DNA from: Tanypteryx hageni
Lineage: Eukaryota > Arthropoda > Insecta > Odonata > Petaluridae
Reading direction: 5' to 3'
Length of the DNA: 64,000 nt
Assembly (NCBI GenBank): GCA_028673005.1
Contig: CM054116.1
Coordinates: forward strand, 79,124,572 to 79,188,571
Positions 20,345 through 33,984 of the stretch are shown here, piece after piece (position 1 is the stretch's first letter; every line of letters begins with the position of its first letter). The position numbers were made by a program, and so were the translations under genes. The notes under the pieces are model-generated. The model did no database searches. It saw only the letters and a program-made list of their open reading frames with translations, and was not told the origin of the DNA.

Positions 20345-23300
20345 ACTCTAGGTCAGATCGGCGGCGACGCTGCTGTAATGCCGCCTGAGGCTCAACTCAG
20401 TTCATGCGACGGCCCGTATTATAAATGTAGTTCAAATGTGACAGCAAAAGGCTTGATGCTAGTCCCCAATGTAACAATTGTTTTCACTTTGCTGTTTCTG
20501 ATCATTCGTAGTTTTAACTTTGATTCTAACAATTCTTAAATTCATGTTAGCTGTACGATGAGAGTTTTTCATTATTTCATTTTTCCATGAGATCCTTAAT
20601 TAAATGAGAAAGTACGGCATTTTTAACCAGCCCATTTATTTTTCAGCCAGAGGTTTCTATTTATTTAAGTCACTTGTCTTAAAAAATCAAAAGCCAATGA
20701 AATTCTTTGGCGCAAAACTCGGAATTACTATCATGCATCAAGTTATATTTGGTCGAGAGAATTATTATTAAAAAATGATTTGAAGTTTAAAATACTCAAA
20801 ACGAGCATGCGGAAAATATCAACAGTAGCTTCCGTAAATTATTGGGCCTCGGAAAACTAGGCCTTTTTCAAATTAAAAGAGTTATCTGGTTTGATTTTTA
20901 TGGGTTATAAATCTCCATTATTTTATCGCCGTCGAAGGTGCTTCATGGTGTAACACAAACGGAATATTAATGATGTTTTCGCAGAGTTAAAATAAATTCG
21001 CATGGACGAACAATAATAAAAATCTAAGTATGAAAGTGCTCTTTTCATTTTGTAATGATGGAGGATATATTTGAATTTCTGATAATAATTTTAGACACGA
21101 TTTTTCGCTTCGAAAAATAAAAAGAAGAGGATTGTTTCAAAATCAAATACCTAAATTTAAATGGGATAGAACTAAATGCCAGACAGGATCTTGAATATGA
21201 TCAGAACTATGCGAATAGTACAAGATTTAATAATTGTAAACATTTATAATTTGGTTTACAGCCTTGAACACAAGAATAATGCGAGAGACGTCGACCTAAG
21301 TTCTAATTTGAAAGAACTTACTAGCTGCTCGTGGGGCGCAAAAATTGCATTATAATCATCACGATATTATTATACCTGTAAGTAGTATAAAAATAACATT
21401 TTTAAAAGAAAGCACATTTATGCAACATATTAAAATGACAGTATAGCTAATATAATTAGCGTAATATAACAGTATATAATTGAAATTGTTTCCACACCAC
21501 CCGAAGAGGTAAACTACTCAGCGCGTTTGATATTCTTTACGTGGAACCATCCCCATGAGGCCTATAATCACTGGAAAAAATAGGACGCTGAAAACATGGG
21601 CATTGTTCGTTAAATATTAATATAAATGAGAGAAATATTTTGAAAACTTCATTGAAAATGGCATTATTTGTTCGACTTTCAAATTCCACAGAATGGCAAA
21701 ACGAATGTTCTTTGGATGACAGACACGGAAAGCAGCAACATACAGCTGGCCATGACCTAAAACTGTATAATTAAAAATCAGTAAAACAAATTGTTTTAAA
21801 TTACCTTTTTGAAATAAAATCTTTTGAAATAAATCTTAAAGGAATAAATATGAAGGTTTTAAGAGAAGTATTAATTACTTACCATTAAATAAAATAAAGA
21901 GGAACTCGTCTCAACTTAATCCATAACTTCTCTTCAACAAACGTAAAATTTTAGTGTTTAAAAAATATTTTTGAACTAAATGGAGGGGCTGTGGATTTTT
22001 AAAAATTCCGAGTTCGTTCTTTTCTATTCAAACTATCTCTATTCTAATGAATTTTAAATGCAAATATGAAAAGCCATACACCAATCTCCATTGGTTGGCA
22101 TTTACTCTAGAGAGATACTATTTATTTGCCGTTTTGATGTGCTCTCAGTTCCATCGGGAAATGCCAGAAGAGTTAAATTACAAACGAACAAGTATTACAA
22201 AAATGAAACAGTAAGGAAGATTCAAAGAAAAATTAAAAGAAAATACACGCGTGATAAAGACGTACATAATCGTTCGTATTAATGCAAATGTTTCCGGTAC
22301 GTATGTACGTATGAACTAAATAAAACGTACTTTGTTTATACCCGTTTCTACGAACAACAATAATAATTTGTTTATAGTTATTGCTACAGTAAAAGTTATG
22401 GAAAGGTACAGTACAGTAATACAATATAGATCTCACATTGTTTTATTAATTTCTATTTTTCAAGGAATTCACAGTACAACTCCAATTTACAGAATATTTC
22501 CGCTGTTTTTTTCAAATAGAACTTTTTCATCAACATCGTTCGAAATCAAAATTGAAATGTAAAAAAAATTGACGTAATACCATTAACGGTCTTAATTTCA
22601 GGTAATACTAAAGCCTTCAGCTTGCAACCATGTTCGTTGTTATGGTAACTATAATTTCTTACCGAGAAAATATGAAGTGGGCGTTAATTCGGTCACCGAA
22701 CTAAAATTAGGTGTGGATTCATATTATATTTTATGTAAAAAGCAAGTTTATTCTTTTGGCCTCATTTATGTTTAAGTCTCGAGTTCGTATTTTAATTCTA
22801 ACTAATTTTAATGTTCAATTTTAGAAAGGCTTGCTCGCTACGTTTCATCTCTTCTCGTGTTATTCAAATGCAGGAAAGATAAGTTCTTGGAATCGAACAC
22901 ACAAGTTCATTGTAGGCGGTGAACTTTTTAAACGTTAGAGATTGCGTTGTTAAGTAACACCTGGAAGTTTAATGGGACAAATGGATAGTTTTTGAGTTAT
23001 AAACTTTTTTTTATTCTCCCATTTAATTCCATATAAGGCTTCATACACACGGAAACAGCGTTTTTAATATGATAGATAACACATAAAATTGGATATGTGT
23101 TGTATATAATTGAAAGGGTTTCTCTCTATTTGACTGATATTCAATGCAAAATATTGCGTACAAAAACAAATGAATTCTTTACTTGTAAACCTAACACGAT
23201 TGTCTACCAAATTGGAGTCATCTCATATTTCTTTATCGATATGCTGAGATTAAAGGATCTTTTGAATTCATTTGTAGTTATTGTATATGAAAGCCAAGAC

Positions 23301-23791
23301 ATAGTTATCCATTCATTCATTCTTCCACTGTTTGTTGTTTTAATTAGGAGCACTTTTTCCATTTTCTCCGCTTTACCTGCTCCTCGAATAATCATTCTGT
23401 TGACTTTCTCAAACCCATTTCTTGACGCCGATTGTGAATTAAGCGTGTTTTCTATAATTGGTTTTTGCAGATCCTGACTACGCCAATTTCGTTTGAGACG
23501 ACTTAATTGAATTTAAAACCCCTCGTTCGAACCGACAGACCGTTAAGGCAGATAGGAAAAGTCTAGGGGAACAAGCCCGTTGAATTCAAATGAAAAGCAA
23601 AATGGTGAACCGCCTTGAAGCACCTTGAATATGGATCACGAAGGCAGTCAATGAAAACAAAGCGTCCAACTTTCTTTCTCTACGGATACGGCTCTGAAAT
23701 TGTTAGAAAACACTGCGTATTTTATGAGTACTCTTTGTCTTTTCATAATGCTGAATTGGTTTTTGTTAATAATTCTTTTTATCATGTAGCG
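20345..23791. other. AT-rich intronic DNA, nothing recognised
   Basis: About 3.4 kb of AT-rich sequence with scattered short frames and no domain, terminal repeat or RNA gene that I can support. Confidence 0.4.
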
Positions 23792-24098
23792 CAGGGGTCC
23801 TCAAAGTACGACCCGCGCAATGATTTGATACAGCCCGCCTTATCAGCAAGAGTATTCATTAGACATCGTTTATGATATCTAAACGACATTTTCTGAGTAC
23901 TTGGGTGAAATCAACGAATTACATATTACAGAATCGAAAAAAATTCTCAAAATTTGCTCTTTGAAATTTTCACACGGTCTCGCGATCGCGAATATAAAAT
24001 TCTCCTCCCGATCAGTCATTTAAAATGCCGTATGTGGCCCGCACAGTGGAACATAAAGCCTCATGTGGTCCCTTCCCAAAAAGTTTTGGTGACCCCTG
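23792..24098. mobile_element. hAT-like miniature element
   Basis: Ends are complementary: left caggggtcctcaaagta, right aagttttggtgacccctg, 307 bp. Inside it has the facing words acccgcg and tggcccgcac typical of the CAGGGGT..CAAA hAT miniature families. The 8 bp outside each end do not match, so the target duplication has been lost or one edge is off. Confidence 0.65.
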
Positions 24099-24336
24099 AT
24101 TATTCCTGCTATTATCTAAAAATAATTTCATTAATGCAGCCACACATTCATTTGTGGGCACTATTCCGTATCATTTATAAAGATAACATTTATAAATAAA
24201 CTTTTGATGCCGTTAATTTTACTGTGAGGTTTTCGTGGAACTTTGTATGCCTTCGTATTTCGATTAGTAAATGACGTTGAATGATACAATCACGAAGAAT
24301 GAATGTATACTCATCATTGCAGACAATATTTGAATA

Positions 24337-26722
24337 CAGTAAAACCTGGTTAATTCGAACCAAAGAAAAAGCATTTCGAATTATGTAGAACCTCTATAAT
24401 TCGAAAATTTAAAAAAAGCGTTATTTATCAAATTTAAAAAATGCAAATATTAATTACAGAAAAACAAAATGACATGGCACCATATTAAAATACAGAAAAC
24501 AAAAGCATTTTGTACGCATACATACCTGAAAATATGATGTCGATGAATAAAATCCAAATTTACGATTACACATGAATATTGAAACATATATGAGCATATA
24601 ATAAAAATCCACTAAAATGTTAAAAGTTTGTGTCACTTATTTCAACTTAAAAGTAAATAAACGAAAGGTTTTAACAAAAGATTAATTTAAATATTTAAAA
24701 AAGTAACTTATTTTTCCGTTTCGATTTCGGGGCACTCCCTAGCGCAATGTGTTGCGTAATGGCGTCAACTTGTTCACATATATTTATCGGCACGTCTGGC
24801 ATCCCTGACACGTATCTTTGAAGGGCATCCAAAGTTTTAAAAACATCCTCCTTAGATGGAAATGGCACATTCAACCTATAATCGACGTTGTCCTCATCGT
24901 CTTCTTCGTCGCCATCACTCGCAACGATTTTCGATTCGTCTAGCGTCGGGTCACACACAACCCACGTAGCCAAGCCATTATTGAAGGAAACGAAGTCTCC
25001 GAAACTGACTGGCCCCAATATATTGCTGTAGATCACTTCCTTCACTTCTGTACCTTCGAACACTTCTGCCGGCTGAGAAGATAGCCCGATTTTCTTAAAA
25101 CAATTGGCCTGAGGAGTCACCAATTGCCACGCCGGTGACAAGGCCCGACACGCGTTTAAAATCGTCCATTTTCGTAAATCATCCAGCGAACACTCATTTG
25201 TAATTTGCACCAAGCATGACGGCAATAGTTTTTTCTGTAATGGCTATTTAAATTTTAAATGATGTCCTGGTCGAGTTGCTGGAGAACACTGGTTGTGTTC
25301 GGCGGCAAATACAGCAACTCAACATTGGGCGCATTTATCTGAGCCACATGGTGAGCAGAACAGTTGTCTAGTGTCAAAATATTTTAAGATTTTGCACCGC
25401 CATATGTCTTTGCAATCTTATTTTTTTAAACTTTTGAATAGATCTCTCGTCATCCACGCCTTTTTGTTATGTTCGTAAATTATCTGCAAATGATCACGAT
25501 TAAAATACTTTTGGCGTATTATCCGATAATTACAAGTAATTCTTTATCTGACCCATTCATATTAGTACAGAGCACGGTGGTGAGACGCTCCTTACTACGT
25601 TTGCCGCCGTGACATTTTTCGCCTCGGAGAGCCAAAGTACGATCGGGGAATGTTGAAAAAAATGCCCCTTTCATTCATGTTTTAAATGTCCTTGGACGCA
25701 TACTTCTCCAAAAACATGTTTATTACTTTGCAGCCAGGTCGTCACTTCTTCTTCATTAATGCTTTGGTCGTCGCCACAAACTGCGAGGAAAACAATATTG
25801 TGGCGTTTTTTAAAAACATACAACCACCAATTGGACGCTTTAAAATCTTCAATGTTGAAAAAGTTAGCAAGACTCTTTGCTTTTTCAATAAGCATCGGGC
25901 CGTTCGTACTTGTAAAAATAATTCGAACAATATTTCATCGAGGTCCTCGTTTTTTGCAGGTCGTGAACGCTGACGTGTAACACTCCCTTCAAATTTATAA
26001 AAACTTCAATCTTCGCCATATTTATATTGTAGATTTCTCAGCAAGAGTAAGTATTATATGTACCACGTACCGGAGCCATTGGAGGGTAAATAAAAAAATT
26101 TCTAACGACAAATTTAAATATAGTCTCTCGCAATTATTAAACTAAGAATGTCACTTAAACTAGTGACAAAGGGATGATGAAAAATACAATAGAATACGAA
26201 AACAAGCAACCAAACAAAGTAATATTGGAATGCGTTTTCCGCACAAAACTCGCAAAACATTATATAAATCGAGACACAACCACGGAAGGCCAACGCCCAA
26301 GGGAATCTGATAAGGCGTGGGCAAGAATGGACAGAAACAAACGCATGCGGGGGATGAACCGAGGAGAGGCGAACCGAGCGAGGGGAAGAACCGAGGATGG
26401 ACCGAATCCGGCGACAATACCCAAAGACCCTTCGACATGCTCACGATCGCAGGATGTTTGTAAACAAGCCGGCATGGCACCGGGCATATTTTCGTAAATT
26501 TGATTTCGTTTCTTTTTCTTAAGTTTAATTTCGAATTATGTCGAAAAAATGCATTGATACTCGGATAATCGGGCTAAAAAATATTTCGAATTACGAATTA
26601 TAGAGGTTTCAGAATTATTGAAACACATTTATATGAAATTGGCTTTTTCGGTCCTTGGTGTTAAAAAATTTCGAATTGTCGAATTTCGAAATATGGAGGT
26701 TCGAATTAACCAGGTTTTACTC
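24337..26722 (-). mobile_element. Tigger/pogo-like DNA transposon, both ends present
   Basis: Terminal inverted repeats of 25 bp: left starts CAGTAAAACCTGGTTAATTC, right ends GAATTAACCAGGTTTTACTC (one mismatch at the outermost base). A TA dinucleotide flanks each side (24335-24336; 26723-26724), the target duplication of this superfamily. Subterminal attcgaa words repeat at both ends. The transposase gene runs on the minus strand from about 25.95 to 24.70 kb; the right 0.7 kb is the leader. Confidence 0.9.
24695..25960 (-). pseudogene. Tigger-like transposase, decayed
   Basis: In order on the minus strand: the CENP-B type DNA-binding part (IEDFKASNWWLYVFKKRHNI), the DDE domain (PDRTLALRGEKCHGGKRSKE; LTLDNCSAHH; LPPNTTSVLQQLDQDII), and an acidic C-terminal region of 176 residues ending KSKRKNKLLF at 24695. 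This order is that of Tigger/jerky proteins, which cut and paste at TA. The frame is broken by several stops and shifts (near 25.88, 25.67, 25.45 and 25.25 kb). The first catalytic site, normally N-A-D-E-T-G, reads NMNERG, so Asp is replaced by Asn; the second, LDN, is intact. Dead copy. Confidence 0.88.
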
Positions 26723-26724
26723 TA

Positions 26725-29700
26725 TCAGTTTTAATACACAAGCTAACATTATTATTTCTAAAAACTGTTCAAAGAGATAAAAATATTGCGTAATGTAGCT
26801 TAAAGGGTATCGGAAATCTTTCATGAAATTCTTTAAAATGTAATTTATTTTATCCAACAAGAACATTTTTACATTATGAATAGAATAAAAATATTTTCCT
26901 ATATTTTACTTACCGACCTGTATAATTCGATCGAAATACCGTAGGCGATCTTATAAAATTCATTTTATAATTGGTGCCAAAATTCTTCCTTATGATTTTT
27001 CAAGATGTGTCTTAACATTTGTAGGAAACATCCATTGTACAAACTAACACACTAACTTTCTTTAATTTGTCAAATTAATTAACCTTTTAAAAATCTCTAA
27101 AACACAATTTTACTATGGATGCTTTTGAAATCAAGATTTTAATATTTTTTTTCATCTCATTTTCTTCGTTTATTTACCGCAATAGGTCCTCGGAAGAATT
27201 TATCTTCGTTTGAAAGAAATCAATCGACCCTTATATTCGTTTGATTTGGGTTTGTTCCAGATCTCGACAGCAGATATCTGTCATTTTGGAATTTTTAATC
27301 AAGTTCTGGGCCTAGAAATTTAGATTCTTCATCTCCTAAATCATTCTGAAGCGATAAGATTCAAATATACAACTCAAGGAAATAGGCGAGGTAATATTTC
27401 AAAGTGTTTCGGAAATGTGAGTGTTGAATAATTTGGACGGTAAAGGAAGAGAATGCACTCGTTGATCGAGTGCAGATATCGTAAGTTATTTTAGCCATGC
27501 ACAGATATTATTTCCGAAAGACTTGTCACAATGACCCAGAAATGTTTGGCGGGTTTTCACGAAATATATGTGGCTTTTGCGGAGGAATCTATTTAAGCAT
27601 TCGCTTGCGATGAAAAGATAATCACATTTGAAAATCAAAAAATAGCTTGTAAAAATATTGCCGCCTTTAATTTTATTTGGATATTAGTTGTTGGAAGCGT
27701 GTCAATTTTAGCTCCAATTTTATCAACAAAATTCAATTTTGAAATCAAGAAAATCCTTCATTAACTTAATTTGTTTGTCATATATATTTTACTGTGTACC
27801 GCATTAATATCCTTTTAATTGCTAACATATAATTGATTTTTTAAAATTTTGCGGCGGAGGAATGTATTTTAGATGCCTAAATTAAAAGAAAGTCGTTTTA
27901 TGGCAAACATCCTTTTATAAGTGAACCTAACCCTTGCTGCTCTCGGGGTAATATTCACTAATATTTTTTTAAAATCTTTGGTTCATTAAAATCACCGTGC
28001 AAAAAAACGAGTGATTTAGATTTAATACGATGATTGTTTTTTGGATAACGTTTTCACCTGTTTCCATTCTCCGAATCCCTTTCTTTCCGGCGGGTCCAAC
28101 GAGGAACCCATATAATCCTCTCTTCTCAGCCGACCGTAATTATGAAATGTATTTACATGCGTACCCGAAATTAAATTGTGAAAAAGAGAGAGGCTTTTGT
28201 TTTTCGGGGAGTGGAAGAAAGCGAGTGAAATATCAGGGGTCGTTGGGCGATGCAGAGGGTAGAATGGTGGTAATGCCTTATGAGGGGGAGGGGTTCGGCG
28301 GTATGTTGGTGGAAATGGGAAAACGTGGGAGGGGGAGGCGTGTAATTTGAAATGCGGATATAAAGGCACAAACGAGGGCGTCGGGATTAAGGGCGGGGCG
28401 AGAGAAATGGAGGGAGCGAGGACGGATGGTGGAAAAGTGGACGATGAGTGAAGAGAGATGGAGAGAAAAAATGATCGAGAGATCGGAGAGCGTGGGCAAG
28501 GAGATGGTGGTTGCTCATAGGGGCGAGGTTGGTTTTTAGCTGTAGCTGCCTCGCGACGGGTGATTTTTCAATTTTTTCCTCCGTATGAAATTACTTTTCG
28601 GCTTACTCTGCGGGAAAATTATCCATCTTCTGCCACGGCGCATATCCTAAGCGCTTCCTTTGCAGCGGTAGCTCGATAATAAAAAATAATGCGCTTTCGA
28701 ATCAGGTTCGGCGATATTTCACGGGACATTACGTAGGTCTACCTTTGCCAGTATAATTTTGGGATATTATGGTTTTACGTAAAATGTGCCTATCCCAATT
28801 TTCGTTTCGAGTGTTTCTTTGATTTTTTTATTCGATGTTACTTACTTTGTATGTGTATATTAATTTGAAGTACGTAAATCAAAACAGGAACTCAAACTTA
28901 AGTACTGCCAAAAGAATTTTTTTCTGACGTGTTGAAAACTTTTCCTGAATAGTATCCATCATATTTAAAGGGAAACGGTTCTGAGTTTGATAAGTGCTTA
29001 TCGAGCTTTGACATTAATACGCAAATAGACGGCAATTTTTTTATTTTTAATTTGTTTTAATATTGCTCATTTGTAGGAACCTTTAAATAAAACTACAAAA
29101 TAAATACTATTGACAAAATTAATTAAGATTAACATTTAGAAAATCACATTAGAAATAAATTTCGAATAAATATTGTATGGAAGAATAGTGAAATTTATAC
29201 GACTTCATAAATTTTCATAAATTTTAGTTTCTTAGAGTTCATTTTTGCCCACCCGTCAATTTTGTCAGCCAGCGGCGCTAGTGGGTATTATAAAAGCAGA
29301 GCTTGGTATATTTCACTTTTAAGGAATCATTTTTCATGTGTAAAAATAATGAAGTAGAGACTGATCTCATACATTATTTTGTATAGGGCATATTAAAACA
29401 ATTTTAAGTATAAAAGATTAGGTATAGAATGTAACGTAATGGAGCCGTTTGCGCTTCTTTTCCTTTTCTAGTCCGATCATTAAAATCATTCTTTCTCACT
29501 GTACCTTGATGACATTATATCGACGGTCGGTCGATGTATATAACAGTACCATTTTTTTGTTGCAGAATGTCCAACCTTTTCGCAAACTTTGGGCAGGGTA
29601 ACAATTTAGAAATTACGCCGATATATTAAGAATTGGATACGGAAGTTAAAATACCCCATTCCTTAAAGTAGATATGTATTTAGTTTAATTTTATTTCATT

Positions 29701-31071
29701 TTATGATTGCTACTATAAATTTAATTTTATATTTTTTACTGCTACAACCGATATAATTAGTAAGCAGTAGTATTAATAATAGCAGTTTAGTCAATTTGAA
29801 TAAACTGTTAAACATCGACGCGTTAAAAATAGGACGAATCGGTCTTTTAAAGCAAAAGATAAAATATTCTTGAAAATACAAGTAATACGCGAAATTGAAA
29901 CGTTCACATCGTAAACGTTAGTGATCAATTTTCTTGCATACTCTGTCAATGATTTTCAAATTTTTATTAATAAAAAATCAGGTGAAAAAAATTAAAATAG
30001 TATTGTAATTATATTTCCTTTCTGACTCATTTGGAGGGAGTGTTTCAAAATTTACTTTTTATAGAATAAGGATAAGTATCTGGGGTTGATCGATTTTAAT
30101 TTATTCCAAATAGGGATTTTTTATTGAATCTACAAAATAAGTTTTTATAATTAATTTGTTTTTATCTCAGTAACGTATTTTTTTGCTTGAAAAAATATTA
30201 TTTTGAGTTTAACGAACATTACCCTTATTAGGCGTAAAAATATTCTTTCTTACCGGAATGTTGTTGATATTTCACGTTTACTGGAGTTAACAAAAAAATC
30301 CGATACGCACAATCTCCCGCAAGACCATAGAACGATTTTAGTTTTATCTAAATGTTTTTTGCGATTACATTTTCAATCCAAGGACACAACTTCCAGTTCA
30401 TGTCCATTAGCTTGGGAGTAATCGCACTTTTCGGAAGTGATAGTTAAGTTACTTGGTTTTTCACTACTTTGCTAGTAAGTAAAAAATTCCGCGTAGATTT
30501 CGATTAGTAAAGGCAAGGGTCTAGCCGGTAAGGCTACAGACGCATTTTTCCGCATTTTTATAATGAATTCAGTGATCAAAATATACTGAACATGCCAATC
30601 ACTAGAAAGAGCTAACCAATTGTAAACCTTCGTGATCTCGAATAGGAAAGCTTAAGATTGCGTCACGCGATGCTACATTCTCAGTTTTCGACATGTGGGT
30701 GCTGCAGTGGCTTTCCAGGAATTAAACGAGATAAAATTGCGGACATCATTTTTTATTTTTTTATGAAGTCGGAATTCTTCATTTTAATGATGGCGGGGAT
30801 TTTTAACCGTGTAGATTAAACACAAATCAATATTATAGGTAGAGGTAATTAAAGTGCATAAAAATGTCTTCCCAAAATTAAATTACATTTCATTGCAGTA
30901 GATGAATTTTAAATAAACTTTCCTGCAAAGACATGCTTAATGAACCTTTACGGGATATGATGATCTCAATCATACTATACAGGGTGATTCTCAATTACAT
31001 ACCTTAAATAGTAGCATCGTGTTCTACACATAAAAACAAGCAAAAAGTGTCAAATAAATATATGGTCCTTA
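26725..31071. other. Intronic DNA, nothing recognised
   Basis: AT-rich for the most part, with a G/A-rich block at about 28.19-28.50 kb that produces spurious long frames on both strands. No domain or repeat terminus supported. An acagggtgattctcaattac motif at 30980 is reminiscent of DNA-transposon ends but has no partner. Confidence 0.35.
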
Positions 31072-31125
31072 GTGATATTCATTCATACTACTGTGAGGGT
31101 GCAACTCACTAGTACGCTCTTAAAA

Positions 31126-31434
31126 ATGTCCCCAAAGGAGTTTCTCACCGTAGAAGATGTGATCGAGTATATGAATGAAATTAGTGATGATGATCTCTCT
31201 GATAATGAGCTAGAACACGAGTTGTGCCAACTTCCTCCTGAAGAAGACCATCGATTGACCGATGAAGACGACATTGATGACAATGAATTGGGGAAAGTTA
31301 TCCCAACTGACACCTGTAGAAAAATCAGACTCGCATTGCATTCAAAGAAGGAAAGAGTGGCGACTACGGGAAGGAATAAATACCCGGCCAGCAAAAAAAG
31401 GAGGCCTTCTAAAAATACTTTATTTAACAATTAG
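31126..31434 (+). pseudogene. piggyBac-like transposase, N-terminal part
   Basis: Reads MSPKEFLTVEDVIEYMNEIS and then a strongly acidic region (DDDLSDNELEHE, DEDDIDDNE) and a basic end with KKRRPSK before a stop at 31432. Acidic N-termini like this are typical of piggyBac transposases. About 460 bp without usable frame separate it from the main domain. It could be an intron (a gtgagt follows the stop at 31442) or decayed coding sequence. Confidence 0.6.
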
Positions 31435-31894
31435 AAAACAAGTGAGTGAAACTTTCTTTGCAATTTCAAAATGTTGACATTTTGTAGATTTTTATTTTCT
31501 TCAATGGAGGTAGTCAAATTTAGAGTGAAAGTATATAGAAAATTTTCCACCAATTCACCTCTCTCATTTTCACAGTTGTGCACTATACGAGTCATTGCCC
31601 AATGTAGCACCCAATGTAATTTATAGTTCATGTTACGAAAGTATGTAAAACTCAGTTTGATATTATTTTTGTTTTATATTTCTAATAAAAATGCGATTCT
31701 AACCTTGTTTATATAAAATGGGATTATCTCCCAATTTCATATATTTTATTTTCTTAGGACGTTATTATTTGAAATTTTATCCTGAATACTACGAGTGTTT
31801 TTTCATATCGAATATTAAAATTATCAAGGCCCGCATTCTAGATGTGAACTGGAAGAAAACATTGAAGTTTCGATAATAAATTCCATCCGAGCCA

Positions 31895-33262
31895 ATGGTG
31901 GGGTTGGCTAACAATCAAGAGCAGTTGATTCCACTGGAGCCAATTCAGCTTTTTTTGAAGTATTTACCAGAAGTATATTTGGACCATGCGGCTACTATGT
32001 CATCTCTTTATGCATTGCAAAAAGGTTGTACTCTGGATGTTATATGGGAAGAAATCGGTCAATTTTTTGGAATTCTCCTCTTTAACGGGTATCACACTGT
32101 TCCTCAAGATATGTCAATTAAAATTGTACCTTCGGTCATGCCAAGAAACCGTTTCAAAGAGATAAAACGATTCTTTTATTTGTCAGTTAACAGTCGATTA
32201 GAAAAGAATGACAAGCTAGGGAAAATTTACCCAGTATACGAAGAGTTAGGGAAAAATGTAATGCAATTTGAAATTTTTCACAGGGACCTAAGCCTTGACG
32301 AATCAATGGTTCCATATTATGGGCACCATTCAAGTAAAATGTTTATAAAAGGGAAGCCTATTCGTTTTGGCTACAAAATCTGGATGTTATGCTCATCTTC
32401 AGGGTATCCGATTTCTATGAAAATCTATGCGGGGAAACAGAGGGATGGTTCATCTACTTCTCTTGGGAGTATGGTTGTAAATGACCTTTTAGCCGTGTTA
32501 GAGCACCCCCAACAAATAGAGGTTTACTTCGACAAATTCTTTTTATCTTACTACTCACTGGTGGCACAATTGGCAGAGAAAAATATAAAGGCAACTGGAA
32601 CCATTCGCGAGGGTAGGATTGCAAATTGTCCATTAAAGGACAAGAAGAAGATAGACAAATTCAGCCGGGGAGATTATGATTATCGGTGTGATGGAATATT
32701 GTATATGTGCCGATGGAATTACTATTCCATCGTGACATTGTCTACGAAGAACTACACCCATGAATCGCTTGGTGTAGCAAAAAGATATTCAAGAAAGGAG
32801 GGAAAAAAGGTTGAAATAACTCAACCGCAATTGGTGAAAAAATATAATTTGGGAATGGGGGTAGTTGACATTTTGGACAGACTGTTAAGTAGTTACTGAC
32901 CACAACTCAGGAGCAAAAAATGGTGGTGGAATCTTTTTGCTAATGCTCTAAATATGGCTGTTGTTTCTTCGTGGCCTTTGCACAGGGAGATCCATGGGAA
33001 GGCGGCTAAGAGCCATCTAGAATATCTACGGAAAGTGGCTACTAGTCTTATGCGACTACGTCCCAGAGTACCCTCCCACCCAGGGCCAAAGTGCCACTTG
33101 TCCGAGCGGTTTAGAAAAACCGGGGAACATATACTGGAGAAAGTAGCTCAGGGGAGATGTGTTGTTTGCAAAAAGAATGCTAGGCTGCAGTGTCGTGAGC
33201 GTGCCATGAAAATCATTTTCACTGTTTCCCAATATTCCATAAACGACTATGAGTACTTGTGA
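31895..33262 (+). pseudogene. piggyBac-like transposase (DDE_Tnp_1_7), one internal stop
   Basis: One frame of 456 codons is broken by a single TGA at 32897-32899. Landmarks: FFGILLFNGYH, RNRFKEIKRFF, LSLDESMVPYYG, FIKGKPIRFGYKIWML, YFDKFFLS and MGVVDILDR. The three catalytic aspartates of the family are visible at residues 135 (DES), 213 (YFD) and 325 (VVD), with the extra Asp at 328. After the stop the frame continues SKKWWWNLFANALNMAVVSSW and a partial Cys-rich C-terminus (CVVCKKNARLQC). The enzyme excises and inserts at TTAA without footprint. Only the stop codon and the damaged N-terminus argue against activity, so this is a fairly young relic. Confidence 0.88.
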
Positions 33263-33572
33263 TATAAAGCTTAACCGGGCATTTTGGTCTTTGATTCAAT
33301 ATATTATTCAGTGGAATTCAGTATGTTATTTTTAGTGATTCTATGAATGTTTAAGGGCACAATAAATACCGTAGTGAAATAACAAGATTTTCTCAATTTT
33401 CATCATCAGACAGTCCAATGTTCCCATTTGGGAACGTCCTAAAGAAACAATTAAAATTTTTTTTATCGCAATTTCCATTCAGGGGTATCTAAGTTGGGTA
33501 TAAAATAGCAGTTTGACATTAAATAAATCACAAAAATCGTATAGGAAATTAATTTGGACTGTAAAGGGTTAA

Positions 33573-33984
33573 AGCACTAAATTGGTGCATTTATTGTGAG
33601 GCCAAGAATAAAATTCAACAATTAAGACAACAGTGGTCCAATACAAACAAAATGCGTGAAAACGTGAAAAATCGTATTAAAACGTAATTTTTGGAGATTT
33701 ACGAATGTGGTTTAACTTCTTCTCTTCGCATCATAACTAATGTAAGTTAAATACCTCATTCTTGAAATATTTTAAAATGTAAATGAAAAAGGTATGCATG
33801 TCAAGGAATGGCTTTTTGCGTTATTCATATATGCGATGCAAATTTATAACTCCGGTTAATTATAAGATGCACTGCAAAAAAACTGAAGATAACTATAAAA
33901 ATAGTAATTTTCAAAAATTTTAATAGGAAGTTAACTGAAAAGAAATTAATGAAAACACGATTTAAATTATAAATAATTCTGGCA
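33573..33984. other. AT-rich DNA, nothing recognised
   Basis: Short AT-rich interval between the piggyBac right end and a Helitron-family fragment. Confidence 0.35.

Larger units (their letters stand above)
31126..33568 (+). mobile_element. piggyBac-like transposon, right end at TTAA
   Basis: The right edge is ctgtaaaGGG followed by TTAA (33569-33572), the expected terminus and target of piggyBac elements, and a subterminal 16-bp palindrome gttcccatttgggaac lies at 33420-33435. The left terminus (TTAACCC...) could not be found, so the true left edge is upstream of 31126 or lost. It carries one transposase gene on the plus strand. Confidence 0.75.

Noticed and set aside
26160..26497. ~100-residue frames on both strands
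   Set aside because: They lie in the leader of the Tigger-like element between its end and transposase; no conserved motif.
28022..28110. Possible transporter exon with a W-I-T-F opening
   Set aside because: No splice-compatible frame with helix character continuing; the match to the expected helix 2 opening is superficial.
28022..28499. Overlapping ~110-residue frames on both strands
   Set aside because: A G/A-rich low-complexity stretch that lacks stop codons by composition.
30970..31000. acagggtgattctcaattac as the left end of the piggyBac element
   Set aside because: It does not mirror the right end (ctgtaaaGGG) and has no TTAA next to it.
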